The notes under the pieces: generated by a model
What the model saw: only the letters and a program-made list of their open reading frames with translations
Databases searched by the model: none
What the model was told of the DNA's origin: nothing
Shown: one piece after another, positions 52,496 through 60,332 of the stretch
Numbering within the stretch: position 1 is the stretch's first letter
How the letters are laid out: every line of letters starts with the position of its first letter
Program-made: the position numbers and the translations under genes
NCBI RefSeq assembly: GCF_035555955.1
Contig: NZ_DATMGA010000016.1
Span: forward strand, 1-64,000
Reading direction: 5' to 3'
From: Eoetvoesia sp035555955
Lineage (GTDB): Bacteria > Pseudomonadota > Gammaproteobacteria > Burkholderiales > Burkholderiaceae_B
Length of the DNA: 64,000 nucleotides

Positions 52496-52929
52496 GATTT
52501 TGACTGGTTTCTGAGGTGTGTGGCCAATTGGGCGAAAGGCGGCAGGCCTTCGCGGCCGGCGCCATGCCGGTTGCCCTGTCCATCCTCCGCTCGCTTTTTT
52601 CCGCCAAGGTGGAAAAGGCGATTGAGAAGAGGGATGGGGACGGCGCTAAATAACAACAGTATTTTTGTAACCTCTATTTTTGTAACCTCGAAGAGACGGG
52701 TATTGGCGGGTTCCGCGCGGCGGGTACGGCGAACGCCGCGGCGGGCAAGGGCGCAATGGCGGGAGCCCGCGGCCGGTTCGATGGGCCAGTTCGAGATTAT
52801 ATGAGGTCGCAGGCGAATGCCTGCGCGGGCGCGGCGGGTGCGTATCGGCCGGTTTGGCGGCGGCCGGGGCGTGGGGTTTGGGGACGGCATCGGGTATGCC
52901 CGCAAGTCCTGATAAAATACCCGGCTTAC
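52496..52929. other. 434-bp gene-free stretch between tsaE and tRNA-Arg
   Basis: Short open frames exist in it, but none has a recognisable protein, a good start or normal codon use. The left part includes AT-rich sequence with a tandem 15-bp repeat (52660-52689). In related genomes I recall queG next to tsaE; it is not here. Promoters for tsaE and for the tRNA must lie in it, but no clear -35/-10 pair was seen. Confidence 0.6.
52660..52689. repeat. Perfect tandem duplication of a 15-bp unit
   Basis: TATTTTTGTAACCTC occurs twice in a row without a gap. The unit is far more AT-rich than its neighbours. A recent replication slippage event or paired regulatory sites would both explain it. Confidence 0.85.
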
Positions 52930-53004
52930 GTCTCCGTAGTTAAATGGATATAACTTTCCCCTCCTAAGGGAAGATTACAGGTTCGATTCCTGTCGGAGAC
53001 GCCA
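52930..53004 (+). tRNA. tRNA-Arg(CCU)
   Basis: GTCTCCG pairs with CGGAGAC in the acceptor stem. The anticodon loop CTCCTAA carries CCT, the T arm is ACAGGTTCGATTCCTGT, and CCA is encoded. It reads the rare codon AGG. The cytochrome b561 gene starts 23 bp after it. Confidence 0.95.
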
Positions 53005-53026
53005 GACACGAACGGAAGCGCTTCGT

Positions 53027-53752
53027 ATGCCGTCGAACATTCCGCATAGCGATTCGGCCGGCCGGGATCCCCGGGCAGGCCGCGTGGGCTCCGGCGAAGG
53101 CCGGCACGCGGTGCTGGTCTGGGATCTGCCGTTGCGGGTCTTTCATTGGCTGCTGGCCGTTCTGGTCGCCGCCGCGTATTTCACCTGGCGGTTCAACTGG
53201 ATGGCATGGCATGCCTGGTGCGGCCAGGCGGTGCTCGCGCTGGTGCTGTTTCGCCTGGTGTGGGGAGTGGTGGGCAGCGATACCGCCCGGTTCAGCCGCT
53301 TCCTGGCGGCGCCCAGCGCGGCGATTCGCCATTTGGCGCGCGTGTTTCGCCGCGAACCCGATACGCAGTGCGGCCACAACCCCGCCGGGGGCTGGATGGT
53401 GCTGCTGTTGCTGCTGCTTTTGCTGGGGCAGTCGCTTAGCGGGGTCATCGTCAATAACGATGTCGCCAACGACGGTCCGCTCACTGCATGGATGCCCGCC
53501 TGGGTGGCCAATCTGCTTACCGATATGCATGGGTATTTATGGGATGCGCTGCTGGCCGCCATTGTGCTGCACTTGCTGGCCATTGGCCTGTATGCGGCTT
53601 TGAAGGGGCAGAACCTTGTGCTGCCCATGGTTACAGGCGTGAAATCATTGCCCGCGAGTCAACCGCAACCCCGTATTGCCGGGATTGCGGCTGCGTTTCT
53701 GGTGTTTTGCCTGAGTGTCGGGGCTGCCGCGCTGATTGCCGGCCTTGCCTGA
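53027..53752 (+). CDS. Cytochrome b561 family protein
   Basis: 241 residues with four transmembrane helices after a 30-residue hydrophilic start. Haem-ligand His residues are seen in RVFHWLLAVLVAAAY, AWHAWCGQAVLALV and LHLLAIGLYAAL, and RLVWGVVGSDTARFSRF is the conserved b561 segment. It probably passes electrons across the membrane to a c-type cytochrome. It starts 23 bp after the tRNA-Arg CCA end, so it may be cotranscribed with the tRNA. It is convergent with the CHRD gene, with only 6 bp between their ends. Confidence 0.9.
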   Translation: MPSNIPHSDSAGRDPRAGRVGSGEGRHAVLVWDLPLRVFHWLLAVLVAAAYFTWRFNWMAWHAWCGQAVLALVLFRLVWGVVGSDTARFSRFLAAPSAAIRHLARVFRREPDTQCGHNPAGGWMVLLLLLLLLGQSLSGVIVNNDVANDGPLTAWMPAWVANLLTDMHGYLWDALLAAIVLHLLAIGLYAALKGQNLVLPMVTGVKSLPASQPQPRIAGIAAAFLVFCLSVGAAALIAGLA

Positions 53753-53758
53753 GCCGAA

Positions 53759-54214
53759 TTAGTGTTTCGGCGGGACGACCTGGCCCCGGATTTCGCCGCT
53801 CGGATGGCTTTTGGTATGGATGTTCACATACCATTGGCCAGCTTCGAATTGCTTGTCCTGTTCTGCGGTCAGGGTGGCGTGCCCGGTAATGGGGCTGGAT
53901 ACGGCATCGCCGCGCTTGCTCAGCCAGACCTGGACGCCTGCATTGGCCCCCGCCGCGGCCGGCCCGTGAAAGTGGGCCATGGTGGCCGGGCTCGAAAGAC
54001 CGTCGAACGAAATCGACCAGGTTACGTCTTTGGTGGCCGGATCGTAGGTAATGTCGGCCTTGCCGCTGCCCGCCGTTTGCACCGGCGGTACCTGCTGAGC
54101 GCCGGTGAGAGGGACGCTGAATGATACCGGGGCGGCCATGGCCGCCGAAGCCAGGCCCAGCCATGCCGCCGAAGCGATGGCCGCCAAGCCGCCGCGCGTT
54201 ACGAGATTCCTCAT
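53759..54214 (-). CDS. Secreted CHRD-domain protein
   Basis: 151 residues from ATG 54214. The signal peptide is MRNLVTRGGLAAIASAAWLG... with cleavage near AMA-AP. The mature part is one CHRD (chordin) domain: VPLTGAQQVPPVQTAGSGKADITYD, SFDGLSSPATMAHFHGPA, WYVNIHTKSHPSGEIRGQV. In bacteria these periplasmic proteins have no settled function. Frames upstream to 54301 add no signal. It is the only gene on the minus strand before the ABC operon end, separated by 125 bp. Confidence 0.9.
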   Translation of the reverse strand: MRNLVTRGGLAAIASAAWLGLASAAMAAPVSFSVPLTGAQQVPPVQTAGSGKADITYDPATKDVTWSISFDGLSSPATMAHFHGPAAAGANAGVQVWLSKRGDAVSSPITGHATLTAEQDKQFEAGQWYVNIHTKSHPSGEIRGQVVPPKH

Positions 54215-54339
54215 GTCAAGCTCCTTGTGCGTGAACCGATGGGAGAGGGTCTTCGTATGGTACTCCCTGGCGCCGGCCAAAGGTGGATACAAACGTTGCA
54301 CGGCTTTACGGAATCCATCCCCGGCTATGGCCGCATCGC

Positions 54340-55227
54340 TTAGTGACAGTCGGGAACCGTCTGGTCCAGGTAGACCTCGAAGGCTATGTCGCGCACCCGC
54401 TTTTTATTCAGGGTGGCCAAGTAATGGCTGGATCGCCATTCTCCGGCCAGTTTTTGGACGGCGGCCAATAATTCGGGATTGCCCTCGGGCACGAGGAAGT
54501 TCAGCGCCGCACCGGATTGCGGCGGAGGCGGGAGTTTGGCCGAGAACTTCTTCCACTCGGGCAGCTTGAGCAGTTCGTCGAGCATGAACTTGTCGTGCAC
54601 TGCGGCGTCGCAGCCGCCGGTGCGCAGCGCCAGCAGGGAGTCCGCCGGCGCCCTGAATACTTTCTCTATGGCCCCGTAGCGGGCGGCGATGAGGCCTGTG
54701 TACAGACCGCCCTCGGAGAGGCACACGGTGCGTCCCTTGAGTTGATCCCATGACTTGATGTCGGTGTCGCTGCGCATGATGGCCATGGGCTGCGAGGCAT
54801 AGCCGGTGGGGACGGCCTGCATCGACGCCGGGACGGCGGCGCCGGGGGCCAGGCTGCGCAGCATGGCGTCGGCCTGCGGCGCGGATGCGCTTGATGGACC
54901 GCTCGCGCCATTGGCCGGGCCGGCCGCGGCAGCCCCGAAGATGCTGATTTCCGTATTGTCGGGAAGCGAGTGCAGGCTTGTGTGCACCTTGCCTGCAAGC
55001 GCTTCGGCCAGGTCGGTGTCCGGCGCCTCGGCCGTGCGAACCTTGGAGCCGGGCACGAACGGCGGCACCACGTAGTGCATGGCGACTGTCAGCGTTTGCG
55101 GGCCGGCGCCGGCCTTTGGTGCGGCATGTGCGGCCGAGCCGTCCATGGCCAGACCGCAAGCCGCTGTCGCCAGGGCCGCTGCCAAGTGCGCCGGAAGCCG
55201 GCGCCCATGCGAAAAAGACGTTTTCAT
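54340..55227 (-). CDS. Second periplasmic binding protein of the ABC operon (SBP_bac_3-like)
   Basis: 295 residues from ATG 55227, with a signal peptide (LPAHLAAALATAACGLAMDG..., cleaved near AHA-AP). The fold resembles polar amino acid binding proteins: TLTVAMHYVVPPFVPG at the start, a long Ala/Gly/Ser-rich insert (AAAAGPANGASGPSSASAPQ), TGYASQPMAIMRSDTDIKSWDQLKGRTVC, LRTGGCDAAVHDKFMLDELL, and ALNFLVPEGNPELL. This is a different family from the SsuA-like protein of the same operon. It begins 2 bp after the permease stop codon, so it belongs to the operon. The ligand is unknown. Confidence 0.8.
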   Translation of the reverse strand: MKTSFSHGRRLPAHLAAALATAACGLAMDGSAAHAAPKAGAGPQTLTVAMHYVVPPFVPGSKVRTAEAPDTDLAEALAGKVHTSLHSLPDNTEISIFGAAAAGPANGASGPSSASAPQADAMLRSLAPGAAVPASMQAVPTGYASQPMAIMRSDTDIKSWDQLKGRTVCLSEGGLYTGLIAARYGAIEKVFRAPADSLLALRTGGCDAAVHDKFMLDELLKLPEWKKFSAKLPPPPQSGAALNFLVPEGNPELLAAVQKLAGEWRSSHYLATLNKKRVRDIAFEVYLDQTVPDCH

Positions 55228-55229
55228 GA

Positions 55230-56003
55230 TTACACGTACTGATAGCGCAGAAGACGGCGTTTCAGGTTCTCCAGGATGGCCTGGTCGATAAGGGTGGCCA
55301 GGATTGCAATGGTGAGTATGTTCGACATGACGCCCACCATGTCGGCGGTCTCGCCCGCGTAGGCCAGGGTGCGGCCCAGGCCCTGGCCGAAGCCGATCAG
55401 CATTTCGGCGGAGATCAGGGCGCGCCAGGCATTGCCGAAGGCAAGCTGGGCGCCCGTGATGAGCTCGGGCATGACGGCCGGCAGGTACACCCGCTTGAGC
55501 ATGGCCCAGCGGCTGGCGCCCATGACCTTGGCGGCGGCCACGTGCACGTTCAACACGCTTTCCGTGGCGTTCATGACGGACAGCGCCGCGGGAAAGAACG
55601 CCGACAGGGCGATGACGACGATGATGGGCAGGTTGCCGAAGCCCATGACGATCAGGAACAGCGGCACCCACGCGATGGACGGAATGGACTGCAGGATGAT
55701 GATGGCCGACTTGAGCACTTCGCGGAAGAAGAACAGAATGCCGCCGGCCAGGCCAAAGCCCACGCCGAACAGCAGGGCGGCGACATAGCCGGTGCCCAGG
55801 CGCGTCAAGCTGCCCGACAGGGCTTCGCGAAACGGCGCCGACTGTATGTCGGCCCACAGGCGCACAATGACCGTGGGAACGTCCGGCATCAGAAAATCGG
55901 GCAGGGACCAGGCCGCTGCCTGCCATAGCAGCAAGATGAAAAGAACCGCCACGATCATGGCGAGTTTTTTTCGGTAGCCGGTAAGTCGGGTTTGTGTACT
56001 CAT
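55230..56003 (-). CDS. ABC transporter permease, SsuC/TauC type
   Basis: 257 residues from ATG 56003 with about six transmembrane helices. The EAA loop reads AAAKVMGASRWAMLKRVYLPAVMPEL, in the place where the ATPase docks. LQSIPSIAWVPLFLIVMGFGN is the typical pre-loop of the nitrate/sulfonate/taurine family. The upstream in-frame extension to 56114 is unconserved. It follows the SsuA-like gene by 120 bp; this gap holds no gene. Confidence 0.9.
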   Translation of the reverse strand: MSTQTRLTGYRKKLAMIVAVLFILLLWQAAAWSLPDFLMPDVPTVIVRLWADIQSAPFREALSGSLTRLGTGYVAALLFGVGFGLAGGILFFFREVLKSAIIILQSIPSIAWVPLFLIVMGFGNLPIIVVIALSAFFPAALSVMNATESVLNVHVAAAKVMGASRWAMLKRVYLPAVMPELITGAQLAFGNAWRALISAEMLIGFGQGLGRTLAYAGETADMVGVMSNILTIAILATLIDQAILENLKRRLLRYQYV

Positions 56004-56123
56004 GTAAGCGTTCAAAATGCAGGATGGCCGGCATGGCCGACCATCCTGGGGGTTGATGACGTTGTGGCGCCGCGCTTTGCACGGCCCCTCGCGCCGGCCC
56101 TCATGGCCAGCCAAGGTTGGATT

Positions 56124-57122
56124 TTATAGCTTGCGCGCCTTTTGCCAATCGAGGTCGATGATCTTCTTTACATCGAAGGGCTTGCCGTCGCGGGTCTTGA
56201 GCGAACCCTGGGCTTGCATGATGTCGGCGATTTCCTGCATGCGGGCCACTTCTTTGGAAGTCAGGGCGGCATTGAATGTCTGGCTCTTGATGGCTTCGGC
56301 GATGACCTGCTCGCGGGGCATCTCGCCATGCTTGAGGGTCTTGAGCTTGGGCTCGGCAATGAAGTACGGGGCGATCAGCTTGGCGGCTTCATCGGGTTTT
56401 TTCTGCAGCAGATCGATGGCTTCGCGCTGTGCGTCCAGGGATTTCCAGACATCGTCCTTGCGGTTTTGCAGGGTCTTGCCCGAGGTGATCACCACCATGC
56501 AGGGGAAGGGCCATACTTCGCCGATTTCATAGATTTGCTTGACCGGCGCGATGAGCTGGGCAATGCTGGCCTGGGGCTCGAACAGGAAGGCGGCGTCCAC
56601 GCGCTTGCCGACCAGCGACTGCACGGCGACTTGCGGGCTGACGCCCATGATGGTCAGGTCGTCGGCCGTCAGGCCGGCGTTTTTCAGGACGACGCCCTTG
56701 AGGACGGTGTCGGCAGTGCTGCCTTCTTTTTGCGAGGCCAGGGTATGGCCTTTCAGGTCGGCAACCTTGTTGATGCCCGAGTCGTCGCGCACGACCAGGG
56801 CGTGGAAACCCTGTTGCGCGCCGCTTACGACTTTAAGGTCGGCCCCCTTGGAGGACCAGGAAGCTGCGTTGGTGAACCCCAGCACGCCGGTGTCGAGCTG
56901 GCCGCCCACGATGGCCTTGATGAGGTCGGTGCCCGATTTGAACTCGACCAGTTCGACATCCAGGCCTTGTTTTTTGTAGAAACCGCCTTCGTAGGCGGCG
57001 ATCGCCTGGGCGTCGTCCATGACGCGCAGATAGCCGACCTTGAACTTGTCGGCGGCCGCGGCCTGGCCCGCCATGGCAAAGGCGGCGACGACGAAGGGGA
57101 TCAATAAACGGGCGAATTTCAT
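56124..57122 (-). CDS. ABC transporter substrate-binding protein, SsuA/TauA (nitrate/sulfonate/taurine) type
   Basis: 332 residues with a signal peptide (LLIPFVVAAFAMAGQAAA, cleaved before ADKFKVGYL). The mature part, DDAQAIAAYEGGFYKKQGLDVELVEFKSGTDLIKAIVGGQLDTGVLG, is typical of this family that binds sulfonates, taurine, pyrimidine precursors or aromatic compounds. The ligand cannot be told. Its ATG overlaps the stop codon of the upstream ATPase gene (ATGA). Confidence 0.9.
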   Translation of the reverse strand: MKFARLLIPFVVAAFAMAGQAAAADKFKVGYLRVMDDAQAIAAYEGGFYKKQGLDVELVEFKSGTDLIKAIVGGQLDTGVLGFTNAASWSSKGADLKVVSGAQQGFHALVVRDDSGINKVADLKGHTLASQKEGSTADTVLKGVVLKNAGLTADDLTIMGVSPQVAVQSLVGKRVDAAFLFEPQASIAQLIAPVKQIYEIGEVWPFPCMVVITSGKTLQNRKDDVWKSLDAQREAIDLLQKKPDEAAKLIAPYFIAEPKLKTLKHGEMPREQVIAEAIKSQTFNAALTSKEVARMQEIADIMQAQGSLKTRDGKPFDVKKIIDLDWQKARKL

Positions 57123-57889
57123 GCTTCGATTTCCTCTAGTAACGCGGTTTCATCTAATTCGACATGGATTCCGAGCAGGCTCAGAATCTCGCGGCGCATG
57201 GCGGCGAACTCGGACAGGTCGTGAGTTTTTTCGTGGTGCGCCAGATTGAACTCTTTAAGCACGGTGGCCGGCCGCGAGCTGAACACCAGGATGCGGTCGG
57301 CCAGGAACAAGGCCTCGTCCACGTCGTGGGTAACCAGCAGAACCGTGGGTCCGGCCTCGCGGATGAGCTGGCGCAGCGCGTCTTGCAGCGTCATGCGGGT
57401 CAGGGCGTCCAGCGCACCGAAGGGTTCGTCCAGCAGCAGGGTTTTGGGGTGTGAAATAAACGCCCTGGCCAGGGCCGCGCGCTGGCGCATGCCGCCCGAT
57501 ATCTGATGCGGGTAATAGTCCTCGAAGCCCTTCAGGTTGACTTTTTCGAGCCAGCCGCGTGCTTCGTGCTGCGCCTGCTGCTTGTCGACCTTTTGGAATT
57601 CCAGCGCCAGGGCGACGTTCTGCACGAGGGTGAGCCAGGGATAAAGCGCGTTCTCCTGGAACATGAGGGTGCGTTCGGGATCGGGGCCGTGGACCGGCTT
57701 GCCGTCGACCAGAAACTCGCCCTTGCTGGGCTTTTCCAGGCCCGCGGCGATGTGCAGCAGCGTGGATTTGCCGCAGCCCGAAGGGCCCACCAGGGCGACG
57801 AGCTCGCCATCCTGGATTTCCCGGCTGAAGTTCTGGATGACCTGGAGTCCGGCGAAGTTTTTTTCTATATTCTTGAAAGACAGCTTCAT
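57119..57889 (-). CDS. ABC transporter ATP-binding protein, SsuB/TauB type
   Basis: 256 residues. Walker A is GPSGCGKSTLLHIAAG, the Q-loop is in MFQENALYPW, the signature is ISGGMRQRAALARAF, Walker B LLLDEPFGALD, and the switch His is in LLVTHDVDEALFLADRI. It is the first gene of the operon ATPase-SsuA-like-permease-SBP2. The 223 bp upstream (57890-58112) is AT-rich (for example TTATATCAAACTGTACGG) and probably holds its promoter. Confidence 0.92.
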   Translation of the reverse strand: MKLSFKNIEKNFAGLQVIQNFSREIQDGELVALVGPSGCGKSTLLHIAAGLEKPSKGEFLVDGKPVHGPDPERTLMFQENALYPWLTLVQNVALALEFQKVDKQQAQHEARGWLEKVNLKGFEDYYPHQISGGMRQRAALARAFISHPKTLLLDEPFGALDALTRMTLQDALRQLIREAGPTVLLVTHDVDEALFLADRILVFSSRPATVLKEFNLAHHEKTHDLSEFAAMRREILSLLGIHVELDETALLEEIEA

Positions 57890-58112
57890 GGGGAGTTGAT
57901 TTACAAAAAAGTTATATCAAACTGTACGGCAGCGCAAAATACCCAACAAGAATTTTTATCTTCTTTGTTTATTCCTTCTTGTTATATACAAAAAAGCATG
58001 GCGAATTTGCACGGGATGTCGTGAAAAGCCCCGTTTGGTGCTGGGATTGGAATGCAGGCGTGCGCTGCATTTTTGCAACGCCAAACAGGACACTAGCCCG
58101 GACGGATGATGT

Positions 58113-58955
58113 TTACGCTGGTTTTGCCGGGCCGGCGGCGTGTTGGGAATGGCGGGCAAGCAGTGCGAACAGCTGGCTTTTGAAGCTGATGCCCAGCCGC
58201 GCGAAAGCGCGGTTGCGGTAGGTAATGACAGTGGGGCGGCCCAGCCCCATGTCGGCGGCGATGCCGTCGTAGGTCATGCCTTGCAGCAGGCGTTCACAGA
58301 CATCCAGTTCGCGCGGGCTCATGCCGGTGTTTTCCAGGAAGCGCCGGCTTGCCCTTGTGGCCGACCCTGTCGCAGCGGCATCTTCGTGGCCCGGGCCGGG
58401 GTCGCCCGCGCTTAGATCCAGGTGGCGTTCGATGCCGGTGAACAAAATCGGCGCGAGGTTTTCGAACCGGCCCAGATGGCGGTCGGTGTAGCTGGGCTGG
58501 TCTTCATGGGTGTAAAGATTGACGCTGGTGACCGACCCGTCGGGCTCGTTGCGCGATATGGACAGGCGCTCGCAGAGACGGTTGCGGGTGTAGATCATTT
58601 CGCGGTGCCGGGGATTCTTGAATTCGTCCGCGCGCAGGTGCTGCAGCATGAGCCGGTCGTGCTGGCGGCTGGCGCGCACGGTCTCGAACGAACGGTCTTC
58701 CAGGTAGATTTGATTTTTATAGGCCTGGAAGCATTTAAGGGTGATGTCGGGCCGCTGGAAACTGTGCGAAAGCAGCAGAATCGGAGGCTGGTCGGCCCAG
58801 GTGCGATAGACGCTCCAGGAACCTACCGGCAGCAGGTGGTTGATTTGCGCCAGCATGGCATCGTTGAAGGAGTTTTGCCCGATCTGGGCGAGCAGCTCGA
58901 TGGCGCATTGCTGGATGTCGGGTTGCGCGGCGCAGCCGGCTTGCCAGGTTCTCAT
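58113..58955 (-). CDS. LuxR-family transcriptional regulator
   Basis: 280 residues from ATG 58955, preceded by GGAGACAA. The C-terminal helix-turn-helix is typical LuxR/GerE: MSPRELDVCERLLQGMTYDG then IAADMGLGRPTVITYRNRAF, ending FARLGISFKSQLFALLARHS. The N-terminal part (about 1-200) shows no named ligand domain; it has an aromatic-rich region (NHLLPVGSWSVYRTWADQP). It stands divergent from the binding-protein gene with 134 bp between, so it probably activates the catabolic cluster to its right. The ligand is unknown. Confidence 0.87.
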   Translation of the reverse strand: MRTWQAGCAAQPDIQQCAIELLAQIGQNSFNDAMLAQINHLLPVGSWSVYRTWADQPPILLLSHSFQRPDITLKCFQAYKNQIYLEDRSFETVRASRQHDRLMLQHLRADEFKNPRHREMIYTRNRLCERLSISRNEPDGSVTSVNLYTHEDQPSYTDRHLGRFENLAPILFTGIERHLDLSAGDPGPGHEDAAATGSATRASRRFLENTGMSPRELDVCERLLQGMTYDGIAADMGLGRPTVITYRNRAFARLGISFKSQLFALLARHSQHAAGPAKPA

Positions 58956-59035
58956 TGCTTGTCTCCGGTCGAACCATGTCCTTCTTTTGGATGACACGTT
59001 TGTGCCGATGTGCTTGCTACCATCGAAACCCAGTG

Positions 59036-59054
59036 CTGGCGGGCTGTCCGCCAG
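59036..59054. promoter_or_regulatory. Palindrome in the divergent LuxR/binding-protein promoter region
   Basis: CTGGCGG and CCGCCAG, 7 bp each, face each other across GCTGT. It lies 36 bp before the binding-protein ATG and 81 bp from the regulator ATG. Size and placement fit a LuxR-type dyad, but could also be an RNA hairpin in the leader. In addition, GGAGACAA precedes both ATGs (58959-58966 on the minus strand, 59080-59087 on the plus strand). Confidence 0.45.
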
Positions 59055-59089
59055 ACACGATTCGACAATTATAAGTTCTGGAGACAAAA

Positions 59090-60250
59090 ATGAAATTGCC
59101 GCAAAAATTGCGCTGCCCGGTGCTGGTGCTGGCGTTTTTCCTGGCATTGCCCCTGACGGCCAGCGCCGACATCAATGTCGGCGTCATCTTGTCGTTGACC
59201 GGGCCGGGCGCCTCGCTGGGCCAGCCCGAGCAAAATGCCGTCAAGCTGTGGCCGGCCAGCATAGCCGGCGAAAAACTCAACGTGACGGTGCTCAACGACG
59301 GCACGGACGTCAGCAATGCCTCCAAGGCGGCCTCGAAGCTCATCGCGGAAAACAACGTCGACATCATCATCGGTTCCAGCCTGACGCCTCCGAGCCTGGC
59401 CATTACCGAGGTGGCGGCGCAGTCCGGAACCCCCGTCATTTCGCTGGGCGGCGGCAGCGCCATTGTCGAACCGCAGGAGGGCAACAAGAAATGGGCCTTC
59501 AAGGTCAGCGCGCCCGAGAAATACGCGGTCCGGCTCATCCTGCAGCATATGCAAAAACACAAGGTCGCCAAGGCCGGGCTTATTTCCATTACCACAGCCT
59601 ATGGCGAAGGCTTCGTCAAGACCTTCGAGCAGATGGCGCCTTCGTACGGTGTGAAGACCACCAGCGTCGAGCGCTACAACCAGACCGACCAGAGCGTCAT
59701 CGCGCAGATCAGCAAGCTGGTCGTGCAGAAGCCCGATGCGGTATTCATCATCAGCGCGGGGACGCCCGGCGCCCTGCCGCAAATCGAGCTCAAGAAACGT
59801 GGCTACAAAGGGCTGGTGTACCAGACGCAGGGCGTGGCCAACAACGATTTCCTGCGCGTGGGCGGCAAGGACGTAAATGGAGCGTACATTGCGCTTTCGC
59901 CCTTGATGGTGGCGTCGCAGCTGGATGCGTCCAACCCCATACGCGAGCGGGCCATGGCCTTCAACAAGCTGTTCGAAGAGTATAACGGCCCCGGCAGCGC
60001 CTCGATTTTCGCCGCTTCGGCCTGGGACGCCATGCTTATCCTGGAACATGCCGCGCCGCAGGCCCTGAAAAAGGCTAAGCCCGGCACCCCCGAGTTTCGC
60101 GCCGCGCTGCGCGGCGCCATCGAGAACAGCCGCGATGTCGTGACCTCGACCGCCGTGTACAACTTCAGCGACAAGGATCACAACGGGGTCGACGAGCGCT
60201 CGCAGGTCATCGCCCACATAGAAGACGGCAAGTGGGTGTATGTGAAGTGA
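59090..60250 (+). CDS. ABC transporter substrate-binding protein, branched-chain amino acid (LivK/HAAT) type
   Basis: 386 residues with a signal peptide (CPVLVLAFFLALPLTASA, cleaved before DINVGVIL). The receptor fold is that of type I periplasmic binding proteins: INVGVILSLTGPGASLGQPEQNAVKLWP, AQSGTPVISLGGGSAIVEPQ, TTAYGEGFVKTFEQMAP, YQTQGVANNDFLRVGGKDVNG. No permease or ATPase gene lies nearby, so the transporter must be completed from elsewhere, or the protein acts as a sensor. It is the first gene of the cluster with the acyl-CoA synthetase. Confidence 0.92.
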   Translation: MKLPQKLRCPVLVLAFFLALPLTASADINVGVILSLTGPGASLGQPEQNAVKLWPASIAGEKLNVTVLNDGTDVSNASKAASKLIAENNVDIIIGSSLTPPSLAITEVAAQSGTPVISLGGGSAIVEPQEGNKKWAFKVSAPEKYAVRLILQHMQKHKVAKAGLISITTAYGEGFVKTFEQMAPSYGVKTTSVERYNQTDQSVIAQISKLVVQKPDAVFIISAGTPGALPQIELKKRGYKGLVYQTQGVANNDFLRVGGKDVNGAYIALSPLMVASQLDASNPIRERAMAFNKLFEEYNGPGSASIFAASAWDAMLILEHAAPQALKKAKPGTPEFRAALRGAIENSRDVVTSTAVYNFSDKDHNGVDERSQVIAHIEDGKWVYVK

Positions 60251-60332
60251 ACGGCGCGCGAAGGCGGGCGCGGGCGGCCATCCGGCGGTCCGCGCCTTGC
60301 GGGTGTTCAAGGAATTGTCTCGAGGAGTTGCA

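Noticed and set aside
52474..52905. A 143-codon minus-strand frame in the gap beside tRNA-Arg
   Set aside because: The translation is Pro/Arg-rich, has no motif and spans the 15-bp tandem repeat (giving VTKI-EVTKI). It overlaps the tsaE start. Not supported as a gene.
56004..56123. Possible small gene between the ABC permease and the SsuA-like gene
   Set aside because: The stretch is 120 bp, GC-rich with inverted repeats (GGCCGGCATGGCC-type), and shows no start with a ribosome-binding site.
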